NCBI GenBank assembly: GCA_015491865.1
Contig: WFVD01000026.1
Span: 1-64,000, forward strand
Length of the DNA stretch: 64,000 nucleotides
Origin: Gammaproteobacteria bacterium
GTDB taxonomy: Bacteria > Pseudomonadota > Gammaproteobacteria > SZUA-140
Reading direction: 5' to 3'
Made by a program: the position numbers and the translations under genes. Below the pieces are notes generated by a model. That model ran no database searches. It saw only the letters and a list, made by a program, of their open reading frames with translations, and was not told the origin of the DNA. Positions 14,770 to 24,441 of this stretch are shown one piece after another; positions within the stretch are counted from its first letter, which is position 1, and each line of letters starts with the position of its first letter.

Positions 14770-16296
14770 ATGTCGCTTGCGACCCTCTATAGCCGCGCTC
14801 AGGTGGGGATTAACGCCCCGCTGGTCACGGTTGAAGTTCACCTTGCCAACGGCCTGCCGGCCCTCTCGATAGTCGGTCTCCCTGAGACGGCGGTCAAAGA
14901 GAGCAAAGAGCGTGTGCGTGGCGCTTTGCTCAATAGTCAGTTTGAATTTCCGGCGCGCCGAATCACCATCAACCTCGCTCCTGCGGATCTGCCCAAAGAG
15001 GGTGGGCGCTATGATCTTGCGATTGCGCTCGGCATTCTGGCCGCCTCGGGGCAGCTCCCCATCCAGCAGCTGGGCGACTATGAATTTATCGGTGAACTGG
15101 CGTTGAGTGGTGAGTTGCGCCCGGTGCGCGGTGTATTGCCGGTTTCGATGGCGGCGTCTGCCAGTGGGCGCACACTGGTCGTGTCGCTCGATAATAGCAA
15201 CGAGGCGGCGCTGGTCGAGGGGTCAACCGTGCTTGGGGCGCGTCACCTGCTGGATGTGTGTGGCCATCTGCACGGCAACCAGCCCCTTAAGCCGCACGCT
15301 TATGCTGGTGATGGTTGTGAACCGAGTGGTTACCCCAATCTCTCCGATATTCGTGGGCAGCACCACGCCAAACGCGCCCTGGAGATCTCAGCGGCTGGAG
15401 GTCATAGCTTGTTGATGATCGGTCCCCCTGGCACTGGTAAGAGCATGCTGGCAAGTCGCCTGCCCGGTATTTTGCCGAAGATGAGTAAAAAAGAGGCGCT
15501 GGAGTCGGCTGCGGTCAATTCGATTAGTCACGACGGCTTTGTGCCCGCAACGCTCAACCGGCGTCCATTCCGCACCCCCCACCACACCGCTTCCGGGGTG
15601 GCGCTGGTGGGGGGTGGCAGTCAGCCACGGCCGGGTGAAATTTCGCTTTCACATAACGGCGTGATGTTTCTCGATGAGCTGCCGGAGTTTGATCGGCGCG
15701 TGCTGGAGGTGCTGCGTGAACCACTGGAATCAGGAAAGATCGTCATTTCGCGAGCGGCACGGCAGGCGGAATTTCCCGCCCGTTTTCAATTGATTGCCGC
15801 CATGAACCCCTGTCCCTGCGGCTATCTGGGGGATAAAAATGGGCGTTGCCAGTGTAGCCTGGAGCAGGTGCGTCGTTATCGCTCGCGGCTGTCGGGGCCG
15901 TTGTTAGATCGTATCGATATGCACATTGAAGTGCCGGCAGTGCCGTTTGATGAGCTGAAAACAGCGCCAGTGTCCGCAGAAGATTTAAGTGCGATGGCAC
16001 GGAAACGGGTGCAGGCTGCGCGTGACCGTCAGTTGAGCCGCTGCGGCAAGGCGAACCACGCGCTGGGGATTCGGGAGATTGAGAACAGTTGCCAGCTCAG
16101 CGCAGAAAGTGCCCGTTTGTTAGAACAGGCAAGCCAGCAGCTGGGGCTTTCCGCGCGGGTTTATCACCGAATTTTAAAGGTTGCACGGACGATTGCCGAC
16201 CTCGCCTCCGTTGAGGCGATCACCACGCAGCACATTAGTGAGGCGATCTCCTACCGCCGCCTCGACCGGCGGGTAGCGCCTGGTGGCATCGCTTAG
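14770..16296 (+). CDS. comM: YifB/ComM family Mg-chelatase-like AAA+ helicase
   Basis: 508 residues, family length. The N-terminal ChlI-like Lon-substrate-binding fold (about 20-140) opens with SLATLYSRAQVG. The AAA+ core has Walker A GPPGTGKS at 218-225 and Walker B VMFLDELPEF near 300. It also has NPCPCGYLGD with a second cysteine pair, and a C-terminal helical lid (LSARVYHRILKVARTIADL). In Vibrio and others ComM drives branch migration during natural transformation. No other competence gene is adjacent. Confidence 0.94.
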   Translation: MSLATLYSRAQVGINAPLVTVEVHLANGLPALSIVGLPETAVKESKERVRGALLNSQFEFPARRITINLAPADLPKEGGRYDLAIALGILAASGQLPIQQLGDYEFIGELALSGELRPVRGVLPVSMAASASGRTLVVSLDNSNEAALVEGSTVLGARHLLDVCGHLHGNQPLKPHAYAGDGCEPSGYPNLSDIRGQHHAKRALEISAAGGHSLLMIGPPGTGKSMLASRLPGILPKMSKKEALESAAVNSISHDGFVPATLNRRPFRTPHHTASGVALVGGGSQPRPGEISLSHNGVMFLDELPEFDRRVLEVLREPLESGKIVISRAARQAEFPARFQLIAAMNPCPCGYLGDKNGRCQCSLEQVRRYRSRLSGPLLDRIDMHIEVPAVPFDELKTAPVSAEDLSAMARKRVQAARDRQLSRCGKANHALGIREIENSCQLSAESARLLEQASQQLGLSARVYHRILKVARTIADLASVEAITTQHISEAISYRRLDRRVAPGGIA

Positions 16297-16742
16297 GGAT
16301 CTGTCGTCTGTGCCGTCGCTTTACGGGCAAGGTTAATTTTGTGAGAGGCGATATGGATCGTGTTGTCATCCACATGTAAAAACAGCGTCAGGATCTCATC
16401 GGCAAGCTGGTCACCGTAGCGGGTGCTGATTTGATAGATGTAGAATTTTCCACTGAAGACGGTATTAACGGTATTACTTTTGAATGAGTATTGGGTCAGT
16501 GGCCCCAGCTTTTTCGCCTGGTCCTGCAGAAACATCGCCCAGTGGCCCTGCTGGTCTGGCTCGTAGAGTGCGACGGCTTTGGCTAATTCACCATTCTTGA
16601 GTAGCGTGTAATAGCTTTCGGCAATACGCATCGCTTCATCTTCATCACCAACCGGAACGCTGCCCGAGGAACACCCCGTCAGTGCAGCAATTAGTACAAG
16701 CAGTGGCAAAAAAAGGCTTTTAGTGTAAGCGCTGCGAATCAT
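16293..16742 (-). CDS. Predicted lipoprotein of unknown function
   Basis: 149 residues from ATG 16742. The lipoprotein signal peptide ends in the lipobox LTGC at about residues 21-24, so the mature protein should be lipid-anchored. The rest (YYTLLKNGELAKAVALYEPD, then a beta-rich region) looks like a small NTF2/DUF4878-type fold, but I cannot name it. The last bases overlap the comM stop codon by 4 on the opposite strand. Confidence 0.7.
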   Translation of the reverse strand: MIRSAYTKSLFLPLLVLIAALTGCSSGSVPVGDEDEAMRIAESYYTLLKNGELAKAVALYEPDQQGHWAMFLQDQAKKLGPLTQYSFKSNTVNTVFSGKFYIYQISTRYGDQLADEILTLFLHVDDNTIHIASHKINLARKATAQTTDP

Positions 16743-16875
16743 GGTCTCTCCCAAACGGCGTAAAGAATCTCTGGCCGTGATTATAGGTAAATCCTTGTCC
16801 TATTTATACCAGAATAAAACCCGCTGGATTGATGAGTTATATATACGATGCAATTATGTCGAACAGTTCTGCTTT

Positions 16876-17289
16876 TTATTGTTCAACCGCCGTCGGGCGT
16901 CTCTCCCAGATTTTCTTGATGCAGGTCGAGAGATTCATCGGGTCGAAGGGTTTGGGGATGACATCCAGTGCCCCCATCGCTTTGAAGTTGGCAACCTCGT
17001 GTGGCTGCACCTTGGCCGTCATAAAGATGACCGGGGTCTGTGCAAAATGGTGCTCACGCCGCAGCGCAGATAGGGTGCCAGGCCCATCCATGCCCGGCAT
17101 CATCACGTCGAGTAGAATGACATCAGGGTTAAAACGCTGGATCTCGTCGAGGTGCTCCATCGCATCACTACCAGAGTTGTAGATTTGCACCTCAAAACCA
17201 CCGACGGCCTCCAGTGCGACCCTGGCTACCGCCTGAATATCGGGCTCATCTTCCACATAGAGCACCCGTTCTATCGCTGTATCACTCAT
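16876..17289 (-). CDS. Single-domain response regulator (CheY-like)
   Basis: 137 residues from ATG 17289, which has GGAG 7 bases upstream; the longer open frame lacks conserved sequence. A receiver domain only: acidic pair in YVEDEPD, phospho-acceptor Asp in ILLDVMMPGMDG, Thr in VIFMTAKV and Lys in IPKPFDP. No output domain is present, so it must act by binding a partner. No histidine kinase is adjacent. The stretch LYVEDEPDIQAVARVALE is common to stand-alone regulators of gammaproteobacteria. Confidence 0.88.
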   Translation of the reverse strand: MSDTAIERVLYVEDEPDIQAVARVALEAVGGFEVQIYNSGSDAMEHLDEIQRFNPDVILLDVMMPGMDGPGTLSALRREHHFAQTPVIFMTAKVQPHEVANFKAMGALDVIPKPFDPMNLSTCIKKIWERRPTAVEQ

Positions 17290-17597
17290 TATTATGCTCC
17301 CTAGTTCCACTAAAGCAGATCCCGTTACGCTCTTCGACAAGCATCTCGGGAGACTCTTCGCTGGCGATGAGTGACGGTAGACTGCATAAGGGGCTGGGTT
17401 AAAAACGAGGCCAGAGCTGACCCAGTTCATCGCTTCCTTGCGTCAATCAAATTCATCCAGTACTCCCGGTTATCGACAGGGTGACCACCATACTTGATCC
17501 TGCACCTGAATATAGATTAATGATGTAGAGGGCGCCGTTGAGTTAGGCGGTTAATTCGCCGCTTCACATCTCGTCATGACAATTAATCAGAGGCTGA
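17290..17597. other. 308-base intergenic region without a recognised gene
   Basis: Upstream region of the response-regulator gene and downstream region of the phosphofructokinase gene, both on the minus strand. It holds a short GGCG/CGCC inverted repeat near 17545-17565 but no clear terminator, RNA gene or coding frame. Confidence 0.5.
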
Positions 17598-18860
17598 TTA
17601 AATCTTGAAATCGGTATTCAACCGTTTTTTAACCGCGACTTTTTTAAGCTGAACATATTGTGGCAGGCCATTTTTATAGGGTGGGTAGTCTTCGCCCTGG
17701 ATGAGTGGTGAGAGGTAGGTTCGGCAGCGCTGGGTGATGCCAAAGCCATCTCTGGTGATAAAACTGGCGGGCATCATTTTTTCGACATTGGCGACACGGG
17801 AGAGTTTTGCCTCCCCAATTTTCCAGCGGTAGGGGCTGTTTGAGGTGCGTACGATGGTGGTCATCACCGCATTTCTACCCGCCAGCGCAAATTCAACGGC
17901 CGCCTTGCCGACTGCGTAAGCCTGCTCGACATCACGTTTTGAGGCGATATGGCGTGCGGCACGTTGTAGGTAGTCAGCCACCGCCCAGTGATGTTTGTAG
18001 CCCAGTCTGGACTTAATCAGTTCAGCCACCACCGGCGCAACCCCGCCTAGCTGTGCATGGCCAAAGGCATCGCTACCGCCCGCCTCGGCAAGGAACTCGC
18101 CCTTGCGGTTGCGAACACCCTCCGAGACGACAATCGCACAGTAGCCGTACTGCTTCACACACGCCTTTACTCGGGCGAGGAATTTAGTCTGAACAAAGGG
18201 GACCTCCGGGAAAAGAATGATGTGCGGCGCGTCACCCTCTTTTTCGGCCGCGAGACCACCGGCCGCGGCGATCCAGCCTGCGTGGCGGCCCATCACCTCC
18301 AGCACAAAGATTTTGGTTGATGTCCTGGACATCGATGCGACATCGAAGCCCGCCTCGCGAATAGAGACGCCAACATACTTGGCGACAGAGCCGAAGCCGG
18401 GGCAGTTGTCGGTGAACGGCAGGTCGTTATCAACCGTTTTGGGGATACCGATGCAGGTGATCGGATAGCCGAGTTCTCTGGAGATTTGTGACACCTTGTG
18501 GGTGGTGTCCTGCGAATCCCCTCCGCCATTGTAGAAAAAATAGCCGATGTTATGGGCCTTAAAGACCTCGATGAGCCGCTCGTATTCGGCGCGGTTCTCA
18601 TCCAGCCCTTTAAGTTTGTGGCGACAGGAGCCAAAGGCGCCGCTGGGGGTGTGGCGCAGCGCAGCGATGGCGCGTGCCGACTCCTTGCTAGTATCGATCA
18701 GCTCCTCAGTGAGCGCGCCGATGATGCCGTCGCGTCCGGCGTAGACCTTGCCGATCTTATCCTTATGTTTGCGTGCGGTTTCAATAACGCCACAGGCGCT
18801 GGCGTTGATTACCGCAGTGACACCACCCGACTGCGCATAAAAGGCATTTTTCTTTTTCAT
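17598..18860 (-). CDS. pfp: Pyrophosphate-dependent 6-phosphofructokinase
   Basis: 420 residues. The phosphate-donor loop reads GGGDS at 112-116 and is followed by PKTVDND at 140-146. The Asp in GGGDS and the Lys of PKTVDND are the known hallmarks of PPi-PFK, as opposed to the Gly/Gly pattern of ATP enzymes. It reversibly interconverts fructose-6-phosphate and fructose-1,6-bisphosphate using PPi/Pi. In methanotrophs and sulfur-oxidising symbionts such enzymes have been linked to an energy-saving Calvin cycle; that use here is inference. The start is supported by GGGGAG 5 bases upstream. It is divergent from adk. Confidence 0.93.
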   Translation of the reverse strand: MKKKNAFYAQSGGVTAVINASACGVIETARKHKDKIGKVYAGRDGIIGALTEELIDTSKESARAIAALRHTPSGAFGSCRHKLKGLDENRAEYERLIEVFKAHNIGYFFYNGGGDSQDTTHKVSQISRELGYPITCIGIPKTVDNDLPFTDNCPGFGSVAKYVGVSIREAGFDVASMSRTSTKIFVLEVMGRHAGWIAAAGGLAAEKEGDAPHIILFPEVPFVQTKFLARVKACVKQYGYCAIVVSEGVRNRKGEFLAEAGGSDAFGHAQLGGVAPVVAELIKSRLGYKHHWAVADYLQRAARHIASKRDVEQAYAVGKAAVEFALAGRNAVMTTIVRTSNSPYRWKIGEAKLSRVANVEKMMPASFITRDGFGITQRCRTYLSPLIQGEDYPPYKNGLPQYVQLKKVAVKKRLNTDFKI

Positions 18861-19097
18861 CTGACTCCCCTTGATATGTTCGGATGCAGAAAACAGTATC
18901 GAATGTCGCGATAGCTATTTGAAACGGTAAACCCAAAGCAATAACGTTGACTTACCTATGGCACTCAAGTAGTTTTACCATCGATGGCAGGGTTTCGCCA
19001 GCAGAGCCTGCTGGTTGCCAGTGAACTTGGTGTAACTTTATGAAAGTTAAAATATAAATAACAAACATCAGACTTCTATTTCAGATAAGGTCAACGA

Positions 19098-20465
19098 ATG
19101 AAAATCGTATTGCTGGGAGCACCAGGCTCTGGAAAGGGCACGCAGGCAAAATTGTTAACAACCCAATATGGGGTACCTCAAATCTCAACCGGTGACCTGC
19201 TGCGTGCAGCAGTCAAGGCGGGATCCCTATTGGGTGTACAGGCCAAAGCGGCGATGGACGCAGGGCGTCTGGTTTCCGACGAAATTGTGCTGGCGATGAT
19301 CAAGGAGCGGCTTGCGCAGCCTGATGCCAGAAACGGCTTTATTCTGGACGGCTTTCCGCGCAATATCCCGCAGGCGGAAGCGCTGGATATCATGCTCGAC
19401 AAGCTGGACCAGGCGCTGCAGGGCGCGCTGTTGATCGATGTCGATTTTGATTCCCTGATTCAGCGCCTGACCGGCCGTCGCACCTGTGAATCGTGTGGTC
19501 AGATGTACAATGTCTACACCTCTCCCCCCAAACTGGATGATCAGTGCGATAAATGTGGCGGAAATCTGCACCATCGCGCAGATGATAATGAAGAGACCAT
19601 TGGTAACCGCTTACGTGTCTACGAAGCGCAGACCGCACCGTTGATCGACTACTACAAGGGGCAGAATCGACTTCGCACTATCCAGGGGATAGGTGATATT
19701 GAAGATATTTTTAGTGCAGTTTGCAAGGTGGTCGATGAGTTGCCGGAGGTGGTTGAATTTTCGTTACCCGGCACTAAAGAGACTGTTGAAGCGACCCCGC
19801 CTGAAGAGATGCCAGCGGTGATTGATGCCGAAGAGACTGCCTCCCCAGTGAAGGCGAAACCAGCGAAGCCTAAAGAAGAAAAACCGGCTAGCAGGGTTGC
19901 CCCTGAAAAGAAAACTGCATCTAAAAAGGCGTCGCCCAAAAAAAAGAGTGTGACTAAAAAACGTGCAACGGTAAAAAAAGTTGCCCCAAAAAAGAAGGCT
20001 GCCAATAAGAAAAAGGTCGCTATTAAAAAGTCGGCAGCAAAAAAGAGAAGTGCGACAAAAAAAGCGGTGACCAGAAAGAAGGCGGTCGCAAAGAAAAAGG
20101 CCACTGTTAAAAAGGGAGTGGCTAAAAAGAAGGTGGTGACAAAAAAAGCAGCTGTAAAGAAGAAGGTCGCCAGCAAGAAAAAGGCTGCCACTAAAAAAGC
20201 GGCGGTTAAAAAGAGAAGCGTGACAAAGAAAGTGGCCACAAAAAAAGCGGTGACCAGAAAGAAGGCGGTTGCAAAGAAAAAGATAGTAACAAAGAAAAAA
20301 TCGGCGGCAAAAAAGGGATCGCTAAAAAAGGCTGTTGTTAAAAAGAAGCGAACGGTACAAAAGCCGACAACTAAAAAGGCTGTGAGCAAAAAGAAGGCGG
20401 CGGTAAAAAAGCGCGTGGTGAAAAAGAAAACCGTGGCAAAGAGAAAAAGCGCCAGGCGCAGATAA
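19098..20465 (+). CDS. adk: Adenylate kinase fused to a histone H1-like lysine/alanine tail
   Basis: 455 residues, about twice the normal 215. Residues 1-215 are a complete long-form adenylate kinase: P-loop GAPGSGKGT at 7-15, NMP-binding STGDLLRAA, and a zinc-type LID with Cys130, Cys133, Cys150 and Cys153, then DDNEETIGNRLRVYE. It makes 2 ADP from ATP and AMP. Residues 219-250 are an acidic, proline-rich linker. From about 251 to the end there is a lysine/alanine/valine/threonine tail of KK-containing repeats (KKAVTRKKAVAKKKA), like bacterial H1 proteins of the AlgP/Hc1 kind. The frame is unbroken and there is no internal stop. A tail of this kind would bind DNA or RNA without sequence specificity, or polyphosphate; that is inference. 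Confidence 0.95.
   Translation: MKIVLLGAPGSGKGTQAKLLTTQYGVPQISTGDLLRAAVKAGSLLGVQAKAAMDAGRLVSDEIVLAMIKERLAQPDARNGFILDGFPRNIPQAEALDIMLDKLDQALQGALLIDVDFDSLIQRLTGRRTCESCGQMYNVYTSPPKLDDQCDKCGGNLHHRADDNEETIGNRLRVYEAQTAPLIDYYKGQNRLRTIQGIGDIEDIFSAVCKVVDELPEVVEFSLPGTKETVEATPPEEMPAVIDAEETASPVKAKPAKPKEEKPASRVAPEKKTASKKASPKKKSVTKKRATVKKVAPKKKAANKKKVAIKKSAAKKRSATKKAVTRKKAVAKKKATVKKGVAKKKVVTKKAAVKKKVASKKKAATKKAAVKKRSVTKKVATKKAVTRKKAVAKKKIVTKKKSAAKKGSLKKAVVKKKRTVQKPTTKKAVSKKKAAVKKRVVKKKTVAKRKSARRR
19850..20465 (+). repeat. Degenerate codon-level repeats encoding the H1-like tail of Adk
   Basis: AAA/AAG-rich tandem repeats of mixed 9-30 base units encode the basic tail. For example, the block for KKAVTRKKAVAKKK appears near 20060 and again near 20245 with nearly identical bases. 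Such DNA is prone to slippage, so tail length may vary between strains. Confidence 0.75.
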
Positions 20466-20494
20466 GCAATATCGCTGAATCAAGAGTCGAGTAG

Positions 20495-21523
<1,029 letters not shown>

Positions 21524-21625
21524 ACTTTATACTTTGAACCCATGACCGGGTATGCGGTGAAGGTTATTCTGCTGCCCACTTTATCTGATCAATGAGATCA
21601 AATTATCCTATCGAAGGGACCACCT

Positions 21626-22300
21626 ATGTCTAATTATGTCTATCGCATGTTTGGCAGTTCACCTATGCGCCCGCTACAGAACCATATGGAGCAGGTGCAT
21701 CTGTGTGCAGCTGAGCTGGTTAATTTTTTTGAGGCTGTAATTGAGCAGGACCAGCCGCGTATTGTTGCTTCCCAGGAAGCTGTGGTTAAGCTGGAACACG
21801 AAGCTGACAAGCTAAAAAAATCGCTGCGTCTGAGCCTGCCAAAAGGGATGTTCCTTCCGGTTTCACGGCGTGATCTACTCGATATGTTGACGATGCAGGA
21901 CAATATTGCCAACAAGAGTAAAGATATTGCGGGTCTGATGCTGGGGCGTCAGATGGTGCTACCAGAGGTGGTTGCCCCCCTATTTCTGACCTATGTGAAA
22001 CGCAGTGTCGATGCGATTGCGCAGGCCGACTCCGTGATCAACGAACTTGATGAGCTGGTCGAGACCGGCTTCCGTGGTCGTGAGGTAAAGGTCGTTGAAA
22101 AGATGATCAAAACCCTGAATCAGATCGAAAGTGATACCGATGAGATCCAGGTTCAAATCCGTTCCGAGATGTTCGCGATTGAAAAAGCGCTGCCACCGAT
22201 CGATGCGATGTTTATTTACCGCATCATTGAGTGGGTGGGGGAGCTTGCGGATCTTGCACAGCGTGTTGGCAGCCGCCTGCAGTTGATGCTGGCCAAATAA
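21626..22300 (+). CDS. DUF47/PhoU-like phosphate transport regulator
   Basis: 224 residues, all helical, of the DUF47 (TIGR00153) family related to PhoU. The PhoU-like pattern EAVVKLEHEADKLKKSLR is seen near residue 50, with a second copy around NQIESDTDEIQVQIR. Such proteins accompany Pit-type transporters and are thought to modulate them. The Pit gene starts 16 bases downstream, so this is a two-gene operon. Confidence 0.9.
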   Translation: MSNYVYRMFGSSPMRPLQNHMEQVHLCAAELVNFFEAVIEQDQPRIVASQEAVVKLEHEADKLKKSLRLSLPKGMFLPVSRRDLLDMLTMQDNIANKSKDIAGLMLGRQMVLPEVVAPLFLTYVKRSVDAIAQADSVINELDELVETGFRGREVKVVEKMIKTLNQIESDTDEIQVQIRSEMFAIEKALPPIDAMFIYRIIEWVGELADLAQRVGSRLQLMLAK

Positions 22301-22316
22301 GCACGAGGAATTTCAA

Positions 22317-23570
22317 GTGGAATACGCATATATTTTTATCATACTGGCCTGCATCTTCGGTTTTTTCATGGCGTGGGGGATCGGTGCAAATGACGTTGCT
22401 AACGCCATGGGTACTTCGGTCGGTTCCGGTGCTGTTACCATTAAACATGCGATCATCATCGCCGCAATCTTTGAGTTTAGTGGTGCATTGCTGGCGGGTG
22501 GTGAGGTCACACAGACCATCCGTAAAGGGATGATCGACACCACATCACTGGCCGCCACACCAGAGTTGCTGGTGTTTGGCATGCTGGCCGCGCTGCTGGC
22601 TGCAGCTGTGTGGTTACTGGTTGCTTCATACTACGGCTGGCCTGTCTCTACTACGCATTCAATTGTGGGTGCGATTGTCGGTTTTGCCGCTGTCGGTATC
22701 GGCATGGAGGCGGTGATGTGGGGCAAGGTCGGGACGATCGCGATGAGCTGGATCATCTCACCGCTAACTGCGGGCGTGATCGCCTACGTGCTCTTTATGA
22801 GCGTGCAAAAGCTGATTATCGACACATCAGACCCCTTTGCCAACGCAAAACGTTATGTGCCGTTCTATATCTTTCTTGTTGGCTTTATTATTTCACTGGT
22901 CACGATGTTTAAGGGGTTAAAACATGTCGGACTGGATTTAACCACCTTTCAGGCCTATCTGTTCTCGGTGCTGATCGGGATCGGCATGGCGTTGATCAGT
23001 AAATATTTCATCAACCGAATTAAACATGAACCCGCTGAAGACAAGGACTTTCACTACACTAACGTTGAAAAGGTCTTTGCAGTGCTGATGATTGTGACCG
23101 CCTGCGCGATGGCTTTTGCACACGGCTCCAACGATGTGGCGAATGCAGTGGGCCCGATTGCTGCGGTTGTCGGCATTGTAGAGAGTGGAGGCGAAATTGC
23201 CGCGAAATCAGCGCTGCCGATCTGGATTCTTTTGCTGGGTGGCATCGGTATTGTGGTAGGTCTGGTGACCTACGGCCACCGTGTCATCGCCACCATCGGT
23301 ACCAATATCACTGAGCTGACACCCAGCCGCGGTTTTGCCGCCACCCTCGCGGCGGCAACCACCGTGGTGGTGGCCTCGGGTACCGGCATGCCAATCTCGA
23401 CGACTCACACCCTGGTGGGTGGCGTGCTGGGTGTCGGACTGGCACGCGGTATCGGTGCGCTTAATATGCGAATTATTCGTACCATCTTTATGTCCTGGGT
23501 GATCACCTTGCCGGCGGGCGCGGGCCTTGCGATCATCTTTTTCTTTACCTTGAAAGGCATTTTTGGCTAA
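22317..23570 (+). CDS. pit: Inorganic phosphate transporter, Pit family
   Basis: 417 residues with about 10-11 membrane helices. The two inverted PiT signatures are visible: GANDVANAMGTSVGSGAV near residue 24 and GSNDVANAVGPIAAVVG near 266, together with WPVSTTHSIVGAIVG and PISTTHTLVGGVLG. It is a low-affinity metal-phosphate/H+ (or Na+) symporter. GTG is the start. It is cotranscribed with the DUF47 gene; aroE follows at 15 bases. Confidence 0.95.
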   Translation: MEYAYIFIILACIFGFFMAWGIGANDVANAMGTSVGSGAVTIKHAIIIAAIFEFSGALLAGGEVTQTIRKGMIDTTSLAATPELLVFGMLAALLAAAVWLLVASYYGWPVSTTHSIVGAIVGFAAVGIGMEAVMWGKVGTIAMSWIISPLTAGVIAYVLFMSVQKLIIDTSDPFANAKRYVPFYIFLVGFIISLVTMFKGLKHVGLDLTTFQAYLFSVLIGIGMALISKYFINRIKHEPAEDKDFHYTNVEKVFAVLMIVTACAMAFAHGSNDVANAVGPIAAVVGIVESGGEIAAKSALPIWILLLGGIGIVVGLVTYGHRVIATIGTNITELTPSRGFAATLAAATTVVVASGTGMPISTTHTLVGGVLGVGLARGIGALNMRIIRTIFMSWVITLPAGAGLAIIFFFTLKGIFG

Positions 23571-23585
23571 AGGGGTTGCGGATTA

Positions 23586-24425
23586 ATGTCTTCACTGTTT
23601 GATTTTGATGCGGAACCCGACCGCTATGCGGTGATGGGAAACCCCATTTCGCATAGCAAGTCGCCGCAGATCCATGCGGCGTTTGCGAGTCAGACAAAAC
23701 AGCGCCTGGTTTACAGCGCAATTCAGGTCGATGTGGGCGGTTTTGAGCAGGCGGTGGGAAACTTTCGCGCCAGTGGCGGCAAGGGGCTGAATGTTACCGT
23801 ACCGTTCAAGCAGGAGGCGTGGGTGCTGGTGGATGAGCGCAGCGAACGTGCCGTACAGGCCGGTGCCGTCAATACGGTGAGTTTTGGTGATGATGGTCGT
23901 AGCATCGGTGATAACACCGACGGCATCGGCCTGATACGTGACCTGATGGAAAACCACGGCATTGAATTATGCGGCGCCCGTATTCTATTGCTCGGCGCTG
24001 GCGGCGCGGTGCGGGGTGTCCTGGGGCCGATGATCGCGCAGCAACCTGCTGAAATTGTGATCGCTAATCGAACCGAAGAGCGGGCGATGGCACTAGCGGC
24101 AGAGTTTAATCGCACCGAACTACTGCGCGGCTGCGGTTTTCAGTCGGTCGGTGAGCAGCCTTTCGACATCATCGTCAATGGTACGGCGGCGAGTCTTCAG
24201 GGCGATCTTCCACCTGTTCCGGCAACGGCCGTCAGCGATACCACCTGCTGTTATGACATGATGTACGGCAGGGAGCCGACTGTATTCATGCAGTGGGGGC
24301 GTGAGCAGGGAGCCGAGCAAGTGGTTGATGGCCTTGGCATGTTGGTGGAACAGGCGGCCGAATCTTTTTTTATCTGGCGCGGTGTGCGCCCACAGACCGC
24401 AGCAGTGATCGCTGAACTGCGTTAA
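23586..24425 (+). CDS. aroE: Shikimate dehydrogenase
   Basis: 279 residues. Substrate motif NPISHSKSPQIHAAF, catalytic Lys75 in NVTVPFKQEAW, the partner Asp in DNTDGIGL, and the NADP loop GAGGAVRGVL followed by NRTEERA. It reduces 3-dehydroshikimate to shikimate in aromatic amino acid synthesis. It is the last gene of the rightward run after pit, and convergent with the next gene 16 bases away. Confidence 0.95.
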   Translation: MSSLFDFDAEPDRYAVMGNPISHSKSPQIHAAFASQTKQRLVYSAIQVDVGGFEQAVGNFRASGGKGLNVTVPFKQEAWVLVDERSERAVQAGAVNTVSFGDDGRSIGDNTDGIGLIRDLMENHGIELCGARILLLGAGGAVRGVLGPMIAQQPAEIVIANRTEERAMALAAEFNRTELLRGCGFQSVGEQPFDIIVNGTAASLQGDLPPVPATAVSDTTCCYDMMYGREPTVFMQWGREQGAEQVVDGLGMLVEQAAESFFIWRGVRPQTAAVIAELR

Positions 24426-24441
24426 TCTCGCTGAACGCTGT

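Noticed and set aside
16876-17430. 184-residue version of the response regulator
   Set aside because: The first 47 residues lack conserved sequence, while ATG 17289 has a well-spaced GGAG.
18998-19014. CCAGCAG/CTGCTGG hairpin 84 bases before adk as a riboswitch or terminator
   Set aside because: Seven base pairs with a 3-base loop, no T-run and no further structure; probably chance or a minor leader element.
19652-20389. 245-residue minus-strand frame rich in phenylalanine
   Set aside because: It is the antisense shadow of the AAA/AAG-rich H1-like tail of adk; TTT/TTC runs explain its make-up.
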